DNA letters: not shown here
NCBI GenBank assembly: GCA_029948255.1
Contig: JALIZF010001555.1
Coordinates: 124,001 to 188,000, forward strand
DNA: 64,000 nt
Origin: Telmatactis stephensoni
Taxonomy: Eukaryota > Cnidaria > Anthozoa > Actiniaria > Isophelliidae
Direction: 5' to 3'
Position numbering within the stretch: position 1 is the stretch's first letter
Text below: more notes on this DNA, generated by a model
Seen by the model: only the letters and a program-made list of their open reading frames with translations
The model's database searches: none
Told to the model about the DNA's origin: nothing

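Noticed and set aside
63154..63624. His/Asn/Thr-rich and Val/Gly-rich ORFs up to 242 codons
   Set aside because: They come from a CAC/CAA triplet tract; competing frames are equally open.
1..64000. CRISPR-like arrays because of regularly spaced near-identical segments
   Set aside because: Repeats are 1-3 kb with coding exons and eukaryotic splice sites; no short direct repeats with unique spacers.

Overview
This window looks like a single stretch of an animal nuclear genome carrying one enormous multi-exon locus on the minus strand; it may extend beyond both ends of the window. About 119 short exons can be recognised by AG/GT splice sites. Almost all begin and end in phase 1, so any exon can be skipped or duplicated without breaking the frame. 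The encoded modules are typical of secreted or extracellular-matrix animal proteins: thyroglobulin type-1 (Tg1), WAP four-disulfide core, von Willebrand A (VWA), follistatin-like 10-Cys Kazal modules, and Thr/Pro-rich linkers. No prokaryotic genes, rRNA or CRISPR are present. The module mix, the short AT-rich introns and the dense foldback/MITE content suggest a marine invertebrate, most likely an anthozoan cnidarian; the taxon is inference.

Layout in transcription order (high to low coordinates): 64000-33967 holds 46 exons coding 48 Tg1 domains (two exons encode two domains each). 33624-29964 holds WAP, a degenerate VWA without MIDAS, an intact VWA, and a second WAP. 29796-22369 holds four tandem cassettes of Kazal, VWA (two exons) and a 237-bp Kazal exon, then a linker exon. 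22422-18301 holds twelve small Thr/Pro-rich linker exons, eleven of them in a 995-bp tandem repeat. 18171-16862 holds a fifth VWA plus Kazal cassette. 15047-161 holds an array of 36 Kazal-type exons alternating between a 213-bp type (A; predicted P1 Lys, Thr or Ile) and a 219-bp type (B; predicted P1 always Leu). If every exon were used the window would encode roughly 8,300 residues.

The locus has grown by nested tandem duplication: an A/B Kazal dimer, a 1,330-bp four-exon unit, a ~3.26-kb eight-exon unit, a ~1.6-1.8-kb VWA cassette, and the 995-bp linker unit. Because paralogous introns act as empty-site controls, two mobile-element insertions can be defined to the base: a 618-bp element with a 4-bp target duplication, and a tRNA-derived SINE. 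Seven exons carry a single extra base (length 3n+1) and one Kazal exon is truncated. Seven such lesions could be exon decay, or base-insertion errors in the assembly.

Function is inferred from families only: Tg1, Kazal and WAP modules are commonly protease inhibitors (cysteine/aspartic, and serine proteases), and VWA domains mediate metal-dependent adhesion. The product may be a matrix- or mucus-anchored, many-headed protease inhibitor. Whether it is one transcript or several cannot be decided from sequence alone.
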